The notes under the pieces were generated by a model. It made no database searches and was not told the origin of the DNA. It saw nothing but the letters and a program-made list of their open reading frames with translations. From contig POWY01000002.1 in the NCBI GenBank assembly GCA_003044455.1, forward strand, positions 177,813 to 241,812: DNA of 64,000 nucleotides. The letters run 5' to 3'. Origin of the DNA: Neisseria bergeri. Its GTDB lineage: Bacteria; Pseudomonadota; Gammaproteobacteria; Burkholderiales; Neisseriaceae. A program made the translations under genes and the position numbers. This document shows positions 1 through 9,290 of the stretch, one piece after another. Numbering within the stretch: position 1 is the first letter of the stretch; each line of letters begins with the position of its first letter.

Positions 1-24
1 GAAAACGGCAGTTTCCAATACAAC

Positions 25-56
25 AAAATGCCGCCTGAATATTTCAGACGGCATTT
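25..56 (-). terminator. Inverted DUS terminator
   Basis: Two DNA uptake sequences face each other (the left copy is a GCCGCCTGAA variant, the right copy a perfect TTCAGACGGC) around a 3-base loop, flanked by A and T runs. It lies just past the stop of the DUF945 gene and probably terminates it. Confidence 0.7.
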
Positions 57-62
57 GACCCA

Positions 63-1613
63 TTACTGCTGCGGCTCTGAAACCATATCGCCTTCATCAA
101 AATTCGGCTCCGGTTCGTTTTGCAACGTTTTACCGTTCAGTTTCAACTGATTGTTTTTCAGAGAAATGGCAGTATCAATCTGATTACCGTCTAAAGTAAG
201 ATATTTTTCCCTTGCCATACTTTGAACCGTACTGTCCACCATCAGGCGCAATGTTTCATTAATATCGGCAATGCTTGCTCTGGCTTCCGCCTCATCTTCG
301 GCATTTACACTGAAAATATTTCTGGCCTGACTTACCGCCAAATCTTCCAACATTTTTTGAGGAATACTCATTCTGATGTCTGCCTCGGTTTTCTTCAACA
401 TCAGTCCCAATTGGTTCAAATCTTCCTTCTTCATGTCTTTAAACATGATTTTTCCGCCCACATCAATTCTTCCCTGAGGCAGGGTGAAACGGAAAGTTTT
501 GATATTTAGCACCGGGTTATGGGTAAATAATCCAGAAGCCTCGCCTTTGACTGCAGTAATCAAATCATTGCGGATTTGCTCCTCGGTCATTTTTTTGGCA
601 GAAATTTGTGCAAACTTGCGTTTCAATACGGTTAAGGCAGAAGCATCGAGATGTTCGGCGGCGATATGGATGTCCAGCGGACCATATTTTTCATCGCCGT
701 AAACCAGAGTGTCAAAACGGAACTGCCCTTCACTGTTGATAAATGAGCCTGATTCCCCGGTCTTGGTTGAAAAAGCCAGTTTGCCGACTTCGATTTTGGA
801 AGGTGCGATGCTGCCGTTGGGATTGATAAACGCGCCAATCTGCAAATCGGTAACAAGATTGACCAGTTCGTTTAACTTGACGTTGTAATCGACACCCTCT
901 TTCCATTCTAAGGAAAATTTTTCCAAGGTCAGATTACTGCTGCCCAAAGCAAGCGGATTGATGCCGTCTGAAGTTTCCGAATCGAAATGCATTTTTTCAA
1001 ACGCGGCATCGCCTTTATCTGCCAGCTTGATTTTAAACAAGGGGGCATCATAGCCATTCCGGTAGCTTTTGAAACCTTTTTGATAAACCGTTTCCCCCGT
1101 CAGGCCTTCCCAGTGCAGCCTGATGCCCGACAGTTCTTCATAATCGAAGGCGGGAACACTGACTTCCATTTTACCGCTGCCGTTGAAATAAACGGTATTG
1201 GCAAGGGAAACCGGAGCTTGTTTCCCAAAAAAGCGTTCCAGAACTTTTTCCGTTTCAGGCGCGTATTTGAACTCGGTTTCAATGTGCGCCTGCGTGCCGA
1301 ATCCGCCGGCAAAAGGACCGTGCGTGATATGGTTTACCAGCGTAACCGGCTGTTCCAACACTGTTCTCAGGTTATCCGGCAGGTATTTCTGCGCATTATG
1401 CAGCAATTCGGGTTTCAGACGGATGACCGTCGTTTCCGTAGAGGTAAACCAGCCACGGTCGTATTGGTGCGATTCGACGGTCAAGAAGCCCGTTTCCTGC
1501 AATATTTTTTGCTGCTGCGTCAGACTTTCTTCGGCTTTGACACCCAAATAATAAGGTGTACCCAAAGCAACGCCGAGCAATACTGCCGCAACCGAAATCA
1601 AAGGTTTTTTCAT
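63..1613 (-). CDS. DUF945 (YdgA-like) family protein
   Basis: A 516-residue protein of the DUF945/YdgA family, whose function is not established. An N-terminal hydrophobic helix (about residues 5-25) should anchor or export it, leaving a large periplasmic domain rich in beta-type segments such as the VTLVNHITHGPF stretch typical of the family. The reading frame is open four codons further upstream to a TTG, but I chose the ATG that opens MKKPL because it starts directly at the basic-then-hydrophobic segment. It is monocistronic, with DUS terminators on both sides. The family assignment rests on overall organisation and a few remembered motifs, so it is good but not certain. Confidence 0.75.
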   Translation of the reverse strand: MKKPLISVAAVLLGVALGTPYYLGVKAEESLTQQQKILQETGFLTVESHQYDRGWFTSTETTVIRLKPELLHNAQKYLPDNLRTVLEQPVTLVNHITHGPFAGGFGTQAHIETEFKYAPETEKVLERFFGKQAPVSLANTVYFNGSGKMEVSVPAFDYEELSGIRLHWEGLTGETVYQKGFKSYRNGYDAPLFKIKLADKGDAAFEKMHFDSETSDGINPLALGSSNLTLEKFSLEWKEGVDYNVKLNELVNLVTDLQIGAFINPNGSIAPSKIEVGKLAFSTKTGESGSFINSEGQFRFDTLVYGDEKYGPLDIHIAAEHLDASALTVLKRKFAQISAKKMTEEQIRNDLITAVKGEASGLFTHNPVLNIKTFRFTLPQGRIDVGGKIMFKDMKKEDLNQLGLMLKKTEADIRMSIPQKMLEDLAVSQARNIFSVNAEDEAEARASIADINETLRLMVDSTVQSMAREKYLTLDGNQIDTAISLKNNQLKLNGKTLQNEPEPNFDEGDMVSEPQQ

Positions 1614-1687
1614 CACTTCAAACAAGCAGGTTTCAAAGACGCTAGAATAGCATTATTTAAGCATATCCCGCCATATCTCTTTAAAAG

Positions 1688-1721
1688 AAATGCCGTCTGA
1701 AACCTGTTCGGACGGCATTTT
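1688..1721. terminator. Inverted DUS terminator
   Basis: GCCGTCTGAA and a near copy (TTCGGACGGC) form a hairpin with flanking A and T runs between the TonB-dependent receptor and the DUF945 gene, both on the minus strand. It should end the receptor transcript. Confidence 0.75.
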
Positions 1722-1736
1722 CCGGATGCAGAGAAA

Positions 1737-3947
1737 TCAGAAATCCAATTCCGCTTTCAGCCAGTAAGTACGCGGCATACCGACGACGGCGAAGCTGCGG
1801 TCGTATTGGCCGCGCTGAACCTGCCAGTAGTTTTTGTTGAACAGGTTTTCTACCGAGCTGCTGACAGTTAAAGTATTTTTGCCGAGCTTGGTTTTGTAGC
1901 GCGCGCCTACGTCAACCAAAGTATAGGATGGGAAGGCGTATTGTTTTTGCGTGTCTTGGTAAGACTTACCGAAATACGAAACGTTTCCGTTTAAAGTCAA
2001 GCCTTTGGCAAACGGAGTATCCCACTCAACACCTGCTTTGGCAATCACGCGCGGGTTGGCAACTTGTACGCCGTTAACCAAATTGTCGGCAAAATTCGGA
2101 TAATCTTTTACGGTTGATTGCAGATACATCAGACCGAAAGTCGGACGCAGGGTTTTGTTCAACAAGTTGGCATAGGTATTGAACTCGATACCGCGGCTGC
2201 GTTCTATGCCTTGCTCCGAACCGCTATAAGCCAAGCCTGCATTTTTGCGCGCTGCGAAATCAGTTCCTGAGGTCGTGTTGCCGCGCCAGTAGCCCGGGCG
2301 TTTGATTTGGAACGCGTTTAAAGTGGTGACAAAGTCGCCCCAGTTTTTGCGTACGCCGACTTCAAATTGGCGGCTGACACGCGGATCTGCCATCGTTACA
2401 TGACCGTCATCATCGGTACGGATGTCGGACGGCTCCAAATCTTCCATATAGTTGCCATAAACCACCAAATCAGGCTGCGGAACCCATGCCGCCATCAACA
2501 TCGGGCTAAAACGGCTCGCATCCGCTTTGCGGCCGTTTAATTTGTTTTTCTGCTCGACGGCTTGGAAACGTCCACCCAAAGTGAGGCGGTATTTGTTGTC
2601 GGCAAAACCAAGCGTGTCAGATACCGCCAAACTGTTTACTTTGATCACGGTATCCAATGAAGGTGTTGTATTCCATGCGCTGCCTAAGTTGGAATCCAAT
2701 TTTGCCAATTGAGTAGGAATGTCGATGCTCGGATCGATAACGCTGCTTCTTGTTTGACGTGCGCCTTGATAAGTAGTGCGTTTGCGGTCGATACGGTCAA
2801 ATGCGGTACTCCAGTTGTGGCTTACCGGACCGGTTTCAAATTCGCCGCGTGCAGTCAGATTCATACTGAGCGTTTTAAAACGCTGGTCGGTCAAACGCGC
2901 GCGACCGGAATTGTAGGTTAAACCGCTGTCTGTAACGGTCGGAGAGGCGAAATTGCCATAATAGCGCGCATTGTTGTAGCCGATGCCGCCTGTAATTTGG
3001 GCATTTTCAAACGCATCCCATTCAAAAGTCAGCATATTGGTCTGACCGCGCGTGTTTTGAGCCTGCCAGCTCGGTGCCAGATTCACTTTGCCTTCAGGTG
3101 CGTCAAACAAGCGTCCGTTGGCGTTTTGAATATCCTGCATACGCGCGCGGCCGCCGTTGGTTTTGCGTTTCGCGTAGATGGAATCGAACGCCACGCGCAA
3201 TTTTTCGCCGCGATAGTCGGCATTCAAGGCAAATTCTTTGTTGTCCTCGCTGTAACCGTGGCGCGGGGTATCACCGTGGCGCAGTTTGCCGTTGGCACGC
3301 ACACCGAACTCTTTGTTTTCGCCGAAGCGTTGGCCCAAGTCGAACGTACCTTGGGCGCGGTTGTTGCTGAACCAGCCCAAACCGATTTTGCGGTTGCCTT
3401 CATCGGCGGCTTTTTTGGTTTCGATGTTGACGGAACCGGATACCGCGCCTTCAGGGTCCATACCGTTTACGGCGGTGGACGCGCCTTTAATCAGCTGTGC
3501 GGAACCGACATGCACGCTGGCTGTGCCTTGCGTGCCGTACATCCCTGCCAAACCGTTGACGCTGAATTGGCGCGAGTCAAGCTGATAACCTCTGAAATAC
3601 AGACCGGTCAGCGTGTTGCTTTCGCCGCCGAACTGCCAGACGGAAGCGTCTTTTTTCGCTACGGCATCCACCAAAGTACGCGCTTCGGTGTTGTTGAGGG
3701 CTTGTTCGTCGTAGTTGACGACGGTAATCGGCGCGGTAAAGGCGTTGGCCTTACCCAACAAACCCAAGTTCACGCGGTCGCGCAAGTCGCCGTCGCTGGC
3801 AATGGAGTAAGAACGGGCAGCTTTAACGCGCTTGGCATCGGCACGGACATGAACCTGTCCGAGTTCGCCCTGCTGCGGAGTATTGTCGGCGGCAGACGAA
3901 AACGCGCTCAAAATCAACAGCGGCATTAAGGCAAGTTTTTTGTTCAT
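1737..3947 (-). CDS. TonB-dependent outer-membrane receptor (siderophore type)
   Basis: A 736-residue TonB-dependent receptor. A signal peptide ends near residue 20 (FSSA-AD). The plug domain (about 50-180) contains GLYFRGYQLD and LIKGASTAVNGMDPEGAVSGSVN, the usual plug pattern of ferric-siderophore receptors. The 22-strand barrel follows and ends in a terminal Phe (AELDF), as needed for BAM-dependent insertion. It would import an iron chelate across the outer membrane using TonB/ExbBD energy; the ligand cannot be read from sequence. The frame is intact with no phase-variable tract. A Fur-box-like palindrome lies upstream, consistent with iron repression. It belongs to the Neisseria Tdf group, but I cannot name which member. 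Confidence 0.88.
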   Translation of the reverse strand: MNKKLALMPLLILSAFSSAADNTPQQGELGQVHVRADAKRVKAARSYSIASDGDLRDRVNLGLLGKANAFTAPITVVNYDEQALNNTEARTLVDAVAKKDASVWQFGGESNTLTGLYFRGYQLDSRQFSVNGLAGMYGTQGTASVHVGSAQLIKGASTAVNGMDPEGAVSGSVNIETKKAADEGNRKIGLGWFSNNRAQGTFDLGQRFGENKEFGVRANGKLRHGDTPRHGYSEDNKEFALNADYRGEKLRVAFDSIYAKRKTNGGRARMQDIQNANGRLFDAPEGKVNLAPSWQAQNTRGQTNMLTFEWDAFENAQITGGIGYNNARYYGNFASPTVTDSGLTYNSGRARLTDQRFKTLSMNLTARGEFETGPVSHNWSTAFDRIDRKRTTYQGARQTRSSVIDPSIDIPTQLAKLDSNLGSAWNTTPSLDTVIKVNSLAVSDTLGFADNKYRLTLGGRFQAVEQKNKLNGRKADASRFSPMLMAAWVPQPDLVVYGNYMEDLEPSDIRTDDDGHVTMADPRVSRQFEVGVRKNWGDFVTTLNAFQIKRPGYWRGNTTSGTDFAARKNAGLAYSGSEQGIERSRGIEFNTYANLLNKTLRPTFGLMYLQSTVKDYPNFADNLVNGVQVANPRVIAKAGVEWDTPFAKGLTLNGNVSYFGKSYQDTQKQYAFPSYTLVDVGARYKTKLGKNTLTVSSSVENLFNKNYWQVQRGQYDRSFAVVGMPRTYWLKAELDF

Positions 3948-4026
3948 AAAAACGCTTTCTTTATTGATTGTTCAAATTTGAATTGGAAAAGATAAAACCC
4001 AAAGGATATTTTGTGCGCGCATTATA

Positions 4027-4039
4027 TTTGATAATCAAA
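4027..4039 (-). promoter_or_regulatory. Possible Fur-box-like palindrome upstream of the TonB receptor
   Basis: A perfect 13-base inverted repeat, TTTGATAATCAAA, sits about 80 bases upstream of the receptor ATG. It resembles half of a GATAATNATTATC Fur box. The rest of the 350-base gap (3948-4298) is AT-rich promoter DNA followed by the suhB terminator, with no gene visible. Fur control is inferred from the gene type. Confidence 0.35.
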
Positions 4040-4224
4040 CCCATTACAAAATGAATCCATACGCTTAATCTATCCGCCTACCAAATATCGGTTTATTTCT
4101 ATTTTCAAGTGTGTACTTTATACCACACCGGCTGGGTGTGCCGTCACCCCGCGCTTTAGGCGGCAATAAAGGAAAAGTTAACGAACCAACAATATCCGAC
4201 CAAAAGATTGTTCCGCTTCAAAGC

Positions 4225-4266
4225 AAAATGCCGTCTGAAATACGGTCGGGTATTTCAGACGGCATT
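4225..4266 (-). terminator. Inverted DUS terminator
   Basis: Perfect DUS and reverse DUS with extended arms (CTGAAATAC / GTATTTCAG), directly after the stop of suhB. Confidence 0.75.
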
Positions 4267-4298
4267 CTATTCTTCCCCTCCTTCGGGAAAGACTCGGA

Positions 4299-5084
4299 TT
4301 AAACGTGTGCAGAAATAATTTTCAACATTTGCGCCAGCACTTTGGGATTGGCGGCGACAACATCGCCGCTTTCCAGCCAGCCGTCTTCACCCGACATATC
4401 GGTAACGATGCCGCCCGCTTCTTGGACAATCAATGCGCCTGCGGCAATGTCCCACGGTTTGAGGTTGAACTCGAAAAAGCCGTCAAAACGACCAGTCGCT
4501 ACGGCACACAAATCCAAAGAAGCCGCGCCTTCACGACGGCCGCCGGCGGTTTTTGCCAAGAAATCTTTCAAAATCGCCAGGTACTTGTCCATCATGCTTT
4601 GATCGACAACAGGGAAGCCGGTACCGATCAGGCAGCGGTTCAATTCGATGCGGTTGGAAACGCGGATGCGGCGGTCGTTGAGCAACGCGCCTTTGCCGCG
4701 GGATGCCATGTAAACGTCGTTGCGTTCGGGGGCGTACACCAAAGCTTCTTGCAACACGCCTTTGTGCAGGAGTGCCATAGAGATGGCGTATTGAGGATGG
4801 CCGTGAAGGAAGTTGGTCGTGCCGTCAAGCGGATCGATAATCCATTCGTACTCGGCTGCGGCTTTACCGTGGGAGCCGCTTTCTTCGCAAGTGATTTTGT
4901 GGTGCGGATAGGCTTCTTTCAAAGCCTCAACCAGGATGATTTCGGAATTGCGGTCAACATCGGAAACAAAATCGTTGAAGGCTTTGCTGTCGGTTTTGAC
5001 GGCATCGAGGTTGCCTGCGGCGCGTATCATCATCTGACCGGCACGGCGGGCGGCTTTAAAGGCTGTATTCAAAAACGGATTCAT
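4299..5084 (-). CDS. suhB: Inositol-1-monophosphatase family protein SuhB
   Basis: 261 residues, the normal length for the Mg-dependent inositol monophosphatase family. Metal-site motifs are all visible: the ITCEESGS segment, WIIDPLDGTTNF (about residues 81-92) and WDIAAGALIVQEAGG near the C-terminus. It hydrolyses inositol phosphates in vitro; in many proteobacteria SuhB also acts in rRNA transcription antitermination, which may be the relevant role here. Its start ATG is followed at once by the conserved MNPFLNTAFKAARRAG. It is divergent from trmJ across a 243-base gap that holds one unpaired DUS and the promoters of both genes. Confidence 0.92.
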   Translation of the reverse strand: MNPFLNTAFKAARRAGQMMIRAAGNLDAVKTDSKAFNDFVSDVDRNSEIILVEALKEAYPHHKITCEESGSHGKAAAEYEWIIDPLDGTTNFLHGHPQYAISMALLHKGVLQEALVYAPERNDVYMASRGKGALLNDRRIRVSNRIELNRCLIGTGFPVVDQSMMDKYLAILKDFLAKTAGGRREGAASLDLCAVATGRFDGFFEFNLKPWDIAAGALIVQEAGGIVTDMSGEDGWLESGDVVAANPKVLAQMLKIISAHV

Positions 5085-5327
5085 CAGATTTCCTTAAGGG
5101 TGGCATACCGCCGGTTCGGACGCGCAGTCCTTCGGAGCGGCAAAATCGGAGTTTATTTGGTTGGGGTAAATCCTGCCAAATCGGGTAAAATACCGCCTGA
5201 CGTGTGTCTGCTTCAGGCGCAACGTTAAATTTCCGACGTTGTTAAAGAACATTTCAGACGGCATTTGACCGTCCGAACGAAAAAGACGGCGCATTATACC
5301 CTATTCCATTCCGACCGAAAACCGAAC

Positions 5328-6146
5328 ATGACTGCTCTCAAACCCGCCCTGCCCGACTATCTCGGCAACATCCGCATTATCCTCACGCGCACCAGCCATC
5401 CCGCCAATATCGGTTCCGCCGCGCGCGCGATGAAAACAATGGGTCTGCACAAACTGACCATCGTCGCCCCCAATCTGATGGCAACGCCGATGACGGAAAA
5501 TCCGCCCGTGTTCGATCCGGAGCATCTGCAATCGTTTAAATTACCGGAAGAAAGCTTCATCCTCGCTTCCGGCGCGGCAGACGTTTTGGAAAATGCCACC
5601 ATTGCCGCTTCTTTGGACGAAGCCCTTGCCGACACTACCATCGCCTGCGCCCTGACCAGCCGCCGCCGCGAAATCACCGCACCGCTGCAAACGCCGCGCA
5701 CACTCGTTCCCGAGCTGTTGCAGGCGGCGCAACGCGGCGAACAGGCCGCACTCGTGTTCGGCAACGAAACTTTCGGCTTGAGCATCGAAGAAGTCCGGGC
5801 GTGCAACCGCCTGATGACCATCAACGGCAACCCCGATTATTTCTCGCTCAACCTCGCCCAAGCCGTGCAGGTCGCGTGTTACGAAATCTTCAGCCAGACC
5901 GATATGCCCATGACCCACCTGCAACAGGAAGACCACGCCGCCACCCACGAACAAATCAAAGGTATGGTCGCCCATATGGAAAGCGTGATGGACAGCATCG
6001 GCTTTTTCAACCGCCGCAACGGCGAACGCCTGATGCGCCATATGCAGAGCCTGTTCGGACGCGCCAACACGCAAACGGAAGACATCGACATCCTGCGCGG
6101 TTTTTTCAATACGCTGCAACAGCGTCTGAAGGACGGGCAATCCTAA
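5328..6146 (+). CDS. trmJ: tRNA (cytidine/uridine-32-2'-O)-methyltransferase TrmJ
   Basis: 272 residues, SpoU/TrmH (SPOUT) family. Motif 1 is seen in RTSHPANIGSAARAMKTMG, motif 2 in ALVFGNETFGL and motif 3 in FSLNLAQAVQVACYEI, which together form the SAM-binding trefoil knot. The long C-terminal helical extension is characteristic of TrmJ rather than TrmL. It methylates the ribose of nucleotide 32 in several tRNAs. The frame is open upstream to a TTG within a DUS, but the ATG opening MTALKPALPDYLGNIRI is the sensible start because homologues begin close to that segment. Confidence 0.88.
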   Translation: MTALKPALPDYLGNIRIILTRTSHPANIGSAARAMKTMGLHKLTIVAPNLMATPMTENPPVFDPEHLQSFKLPEESFILASGAADVLENATIAASLDEALADTTIACALTSRRREITAPLQTPRTLVPELLQAAQRGEQAALVFGNETFGLSIEEVRACNRLMTINGNPDYFSLNLAQAVQVACYEIFSQTDMPMTHLQQEDHAATHEQIKGMVAHMESVMDSIGFFNRRNGERLMRHMQSLFGRANTQTEDIDILRGFFNTLQQRLKDGQS

Positions 6147-6150
6147 GCAC

Positions 6151-6183
6151 AAGCCGTCTGAATCCGCTTTTCAGACGGCATTT
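6151..6183 (+). terminator. Inverted DUS terminator
   Basis: GCCGTCTGAA and TTCAGACGGC form a hairpin immediately behind trmJ, followed by TTTC. Confidence 0.7.
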
Positions 6184-6216
6184 CAGGAAAAATCAGAATA
6201 CAGAAACAGGAAAACC

Positions 6217-7074
6217 ATGAACTACGCCCTCGATGCCCTGTGGTGGAAACTGACCGACCCTGCCGTGCGGGATTTAGCCTCGCTGCTGACTGCGCCGCCT
6301 TTGTGGCAAAGCGGTTGTGAATTGGGCGTACGCGAATTATTGGGGGAACGCGGTTTCCGTTACCTTTTGGCATTGGATGCAGATCCTGCGCCGCTGACGG
6401 AACACCTCGCCCGACGCGCCCCGTTCGGACGCCGCTTGGGCATTTACGCCGAAGAACTGCTGGCATTTTGGTTTGCTAACGCGCCGCACGCCGAACTGCA
6501 CGCGCACAACCTGACGGTTTCCGGTTCGGACGGCGGCACGCAAGGCGCGGCGGATTTTGTGGCAAGGCTTAACGGCAAGCCCTACCATATCGAGCTGACC
6601 TGCAAATACTACGGCGGCGGCACGGGCAAACCCGAAGACATGCGCGGACTCAACCCCAAAGACACGCTGTTGGGAAAAGCCGCCAAACTGACCGCCCAAC
6701 TCGGTCTGCCGCACACTTCAGACGGCATCCGAACCTTGCGGCGGCACGATTTGCCGCTTGACGTAAAACCCGCGTCCATCGTGCGCGGTATCGGCTTTTT
6801 TCCACAAGGTTTCCATGCTTTTGAGCCGCCACTTAACCCATACGGCTGGTGCGGCATCTATATTCAAGATTGGGCTGAATACGGGTTTGAACGCCGAGAA
6901 GCCCGCTACCATCTGCTCGACCGTATGGACTACCTCTCGCCTGCGCGTGTCGCCGAAACCGAAACATTGAACGCAACCGAAATCCGCCATATCGGACAAG
7001 GTTTGATTGCCGTCTTGGAATGTCGGCCGGACGGCTTTTGGCACGAAATCGAACGCATTATGAAGGCCGTCTGA
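6217..7074 (+). CDS. DUF1853 family protein
   Basis: 285 residues resembling DUF1853. The segment GAADFVARLNGKPYHIELTCKYY (about residues 108-130) looks like the Asp...Glu-x-Lys core of a PD-(D/E)XK nuclease-like fold, a relationship predicted for this family rather than proven. The C-terminal part is rich in aromatic residues (NPYGWCGIYIQDW). No signal peptide, so it is cytoplasmic. It begins 34 bases past the trmJ terminator and is followed 36 bases later by an rRNA methyltransferase gene, with which it may be co-transcribed. Its biological role is unknown. Confidence 0.7.
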   Translation: MNYALDALWWKLTDPAVRDLASLLTAPPLWQSGCELGVRELLGERGFRYLLALDADPAPLTEHLARRAPFGRRLGIYAEELLAFWFANAPHAELHAHNLTVSGSDGGTQGAADFVARLNGKPYHIELTCKYYGGGTGKPEDMRGLNPKDTLLGKAAKLTAQLGLPHTSDGIRTLRRHDLPLDVKPASIVRGIGFFPQGFHAFEPPLNPYGWCGIYIQDWAEYGFERREARYHLLDRMDYLSPARVAETETLNATEIRHIGQGLIAVLECRPDGFWHEIERIMKAV

Positions 7075-7110
7075 AACCCTTTACCAACTTTAAGAGAAAC
7101 CCATTACATT

Positions 7111-8367
7111 ATGAACGCCGCACAACTCGACCATACCGCCAAAGTTTTGGCTGAAATGCTGACTTTCAAACAGCCTTCCGATACCGTCCTCTCCGCCTAT
7201 TTCCGCGAACACAAAAAGCTCGGCAGGCAAGACCGCCACGAAATCGCCGAAACCGCCTTTGCCGCGCTGCGCCACTATCAAAAAATCAGTACCGCCCTGC
7301 GCCGCCCTCACGCGCAGCCGCGCAAAGCCGCACTCGCCGCACTGGTTCTCGGCAGAAGCACCAACATCAGCCAAATCAAAGACCTGCTTGATGAAGAAGA
7401 AACAGAGTTTCTCGGCAAGTTGAAAGCCCGTAAAACCGAGTTTTCAGACGGCCTGAATACCGCCGCCGAATTGCCGCAATGGCTGGTGGAACAACTGCAA
7501 CAGCATTGGCGCGAAGAAGAAATCCTTGCCTTCGGCCGCAGCATCAACCAACCTGCCCCGCTCGACATCCGCGTCAATACCTTGAAAGGCAAACGCGATA
7601 AAGTGTTGCCATTGTTGCAAGCCGAAAGTGCCGATGCAGAGGCAACGCCTTATTCGCCTTGGGGCATCCGCCTGAAAAATAAAGTCGCGCTTAACAAACA
7701 CGAGTTGTTTTTGGACGGCACGCTGGAAGTCCAAGACGAAGGCAGCCAACTGCTTGCCCTGCTCGTCGGTGCAAAACGCGGCGAAATCATTGTCGATTTC
7801 TGTGCCGGCGCAGGCGGCAAAACCCTCGCCGTCGGCGCGCAAATGGCGAACAGAGGCAGAATCTACGCCTTCGACATCGCCGAAAAACGCCTTGCCAACC
7901 TCAAACCGCGCATGACCCGCGCCGGACTGACCAACGTCCACCCCGAACGCATCAGCAGCGAACACGACAGCCGTATCGCCCGACTGGCAGGCAAAGCCGA
8001 CCGCGTGTTGGTGGACGCGCCCTGCTCCGGCTTAGGCACACTGCGCCGCAATCCCGACCTCAAATACCGCCAATCTGCCGAGACCGTAGCCAACCTTTTG
8101 GAACAGCAACACAGCATCCTTGATGCCGCATCCAAACTGGTCAAACCGCAAGGACGCTTGGTATACGCCACTTGCAGCATCCTGCCCGAAGAAAACGAGC
8201 TGCAAGTCGAACGCTTCCTGTCCGAACATCCCGAATTTGAACCCGTCAACTGCGCCGAGCTGCTGCAAAGCCTGAAGGTCGATTTGGATACCGGAAAATA
8301 CCTGCGCCTCGATTCGGCAAAACACCAAACCGACGGCTTCTTCGCCGCTGTATTGCAACGCAAATAA
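7111..8367 (+). CDS. RsmB/NOP family rRNA m5C methyltransferase
   Basis: 418 residues, Fmu/Sun/NOL1-NOP2 family. SAM motif I is VDFCAGAGGKT (about residues 229-239). Motif IV is DAPCSGLGTLRR and motif VI is YATCSILPEEN; their two cysteines are the release and catalytic cysteines of m5C RNA methyltransferases. The N-terminal about 100 residues are helical and NusB-like but short, so this may be a paralogue rather than RsmB itself, and no symbol is given. It likely modifies a cytosine in ribosomal RNA. Confidence 0.82.
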   Translation: MNAAQLDHTAKVLAEMLTFKQPSDTVLSAYFREHKKLGRQDRHEIAETAFAALRHYQKISTALRRPHAQPRKAALAALVLGRSTNISQIKDLLDEEETEFLGKLKARKTEFSDGLNTAAELPQWLVEQLQQHWREEEILAFGRSINQPAPLDIRVNTLKGKRDKVLPLLQAESADAEATPYSPWGIRLKNKVALNKHELFLDGTLEVQDEGSQLLALLVGAKRGEIIVDFCAGAGGKTLAVGAQMANRGRIYAFDIAEKRLANLKPRMTRAGLTNVHPERISSEHDSRIARLAGKADRVLVDAPCSGLGTLRRNPDLKYRQSAETVANLLEQQHSILDAASKLVKPQGRLVYATCSILPEENELQVERFLSEHPEFEPVNCAELLQSLKVDLDTGKYLRLDSAKHQTDGFFAAVLQRK

Positions 8368-8380
8368 CCCTGTTTAAACA

Positions 8381-8422
8381 AAATGCCGTCCGAACCCTTT
8401 TCAAAGCGTTCAGACGGCATTT
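8381..8422 (+). terminator. Inverted DUS terminator (one variant arm)
   Basis: A GCCGTCCGAA variant pairs with a perfect reverse DUS; a T-rich tail follows. It ends the methyltransferase transcript just before a Correia element. Confidence 0.7.
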
Positions 8423-8429
8423 CATCAAT

Positions 8430-8534
8430 TATAGTGGATTAACAAAAACCAGTACGGCGTTGCCTCGCCTTGCCGTACTATTTGTACTGTCTGCGGCTTC
8501 GTCGCCTTGTCCTGATTTTTGTTAATCCACTATA
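8430..8534. repeat. Correia repeat enclosed element, short form
   Basis: A 105-base element with inverted ends TATAGTGGATTAACAAAAA and its complement, and the usual interior (AGTACGGCGTTGCC, TACTATTTGTACTGTCTGCGG). It lacks the roughly 50-base internal block containing the IHF-type sequence found in the other three copies here, so it is the deleted class. Such elements are mobile MITE-like units of Neisseria that can supply promoters at their ends. Confidence 0.95.
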
Positions 8535-8814
8535 AAAATATCAAAATACCGCAGATTCAACCGATTCAACACCAAAGGCAGAATCACGCGCCCCTTCGGA
8601 TTTTATACACACCGGGCTGCAATTTTCTTTTTCTTTGTCGAAATATACGGTAGCATAAGCATATTCCAATGATATTTTTGGGAATCTGTTTTACCCCAAT
8701 ATATAAAGCACCATATAAGGCGGAGTGTCTTCCCCACTTTGGCCCGAACCCGGAAAAACACCGCCCGAGCCAATCCTGATGCTGCCTCGGCAGCCAACCA
8801 TTAAGGAAACCCTA

Positions 8815-9243
8815 ATGAACTTTTCTTTATCCGTCATCATATTTACCCTCGCCTCTTTCCTGCTCATACCGCCTGCCGAAGCCGCCGTCTTTACTTGGAA
8901 GGACGGCGGCGGCAACAGCTATTCGGATGTACCGAAACAGCTCCATCCTGACCAGAGCCAAATCCTCAACCTGCGGACGCGCCAAACCAAACCGGCGGTC
9001 AAGCCCAAACCTGCCGTCGATCAGAATGCGGGCAGTGCGAAGGAAAACGAAAAGGATATTGCCGAGAAAAACGGGCAGCTTGAGGAAGAAAAGAAAAGAA
9101 TTGCCGAAACCGAACGGCAGAACAAAGAAGAAAACTGCCGGATTTCAAAAATGAACCTGAAGGCGGTGGGAAACTCAAATGCGAAAAACAAGGATGATTT
9201 GATCCGTAAATACAATAACGATGTGAACAAATACTGCCGTTAA
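8815..9243 (+). CDS. DUF4124 domain-containing exported protein
   Basis: 142 residues. The signal peptide ends at PAEA-AVF (about residue 24), directly followed by the DUF4124 signature VFTWKDGGGNSYSDVPKQ. The remainder is a charged segment with a probable coiled coil (about 75-105) and a Cys pair (EENCRI and NKYCR) that may form a disulfide. The ATG chosen has a good ribosome site (AAGGA, 6 bases upstream); an open frame continues further 5' but has none. It is a periplasmic protein of unknown function. The 280 bases before it are AT-rich and hold the promoter, but no clear regulatory site. Confidence 0.8.
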   Translation: MNFSLSVIIFTLASFLLIPPAEAAVFTWKDGGGNSYSDVPKQLHPDQSQILNLRTRQTKPAVKPKPAVDQNAGSAKENEKDIAEKNGQLEEEKKRIAETERQNKEENCRISKMNLKAVGNSNAKNKDDLIRKYNNDVNKYCR

Positions 9244-9290
9244 TCGGCTCTAGCGCAAACCCCATGCCGTCTGAAGCGGCACGGGGTTTG

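Noticed and set aside
2997..3929. A 310-codon frame antisense to the TonB receptor
   Set aside because: No ribosome site or domain; the opposite strand encodes a complete receptor.
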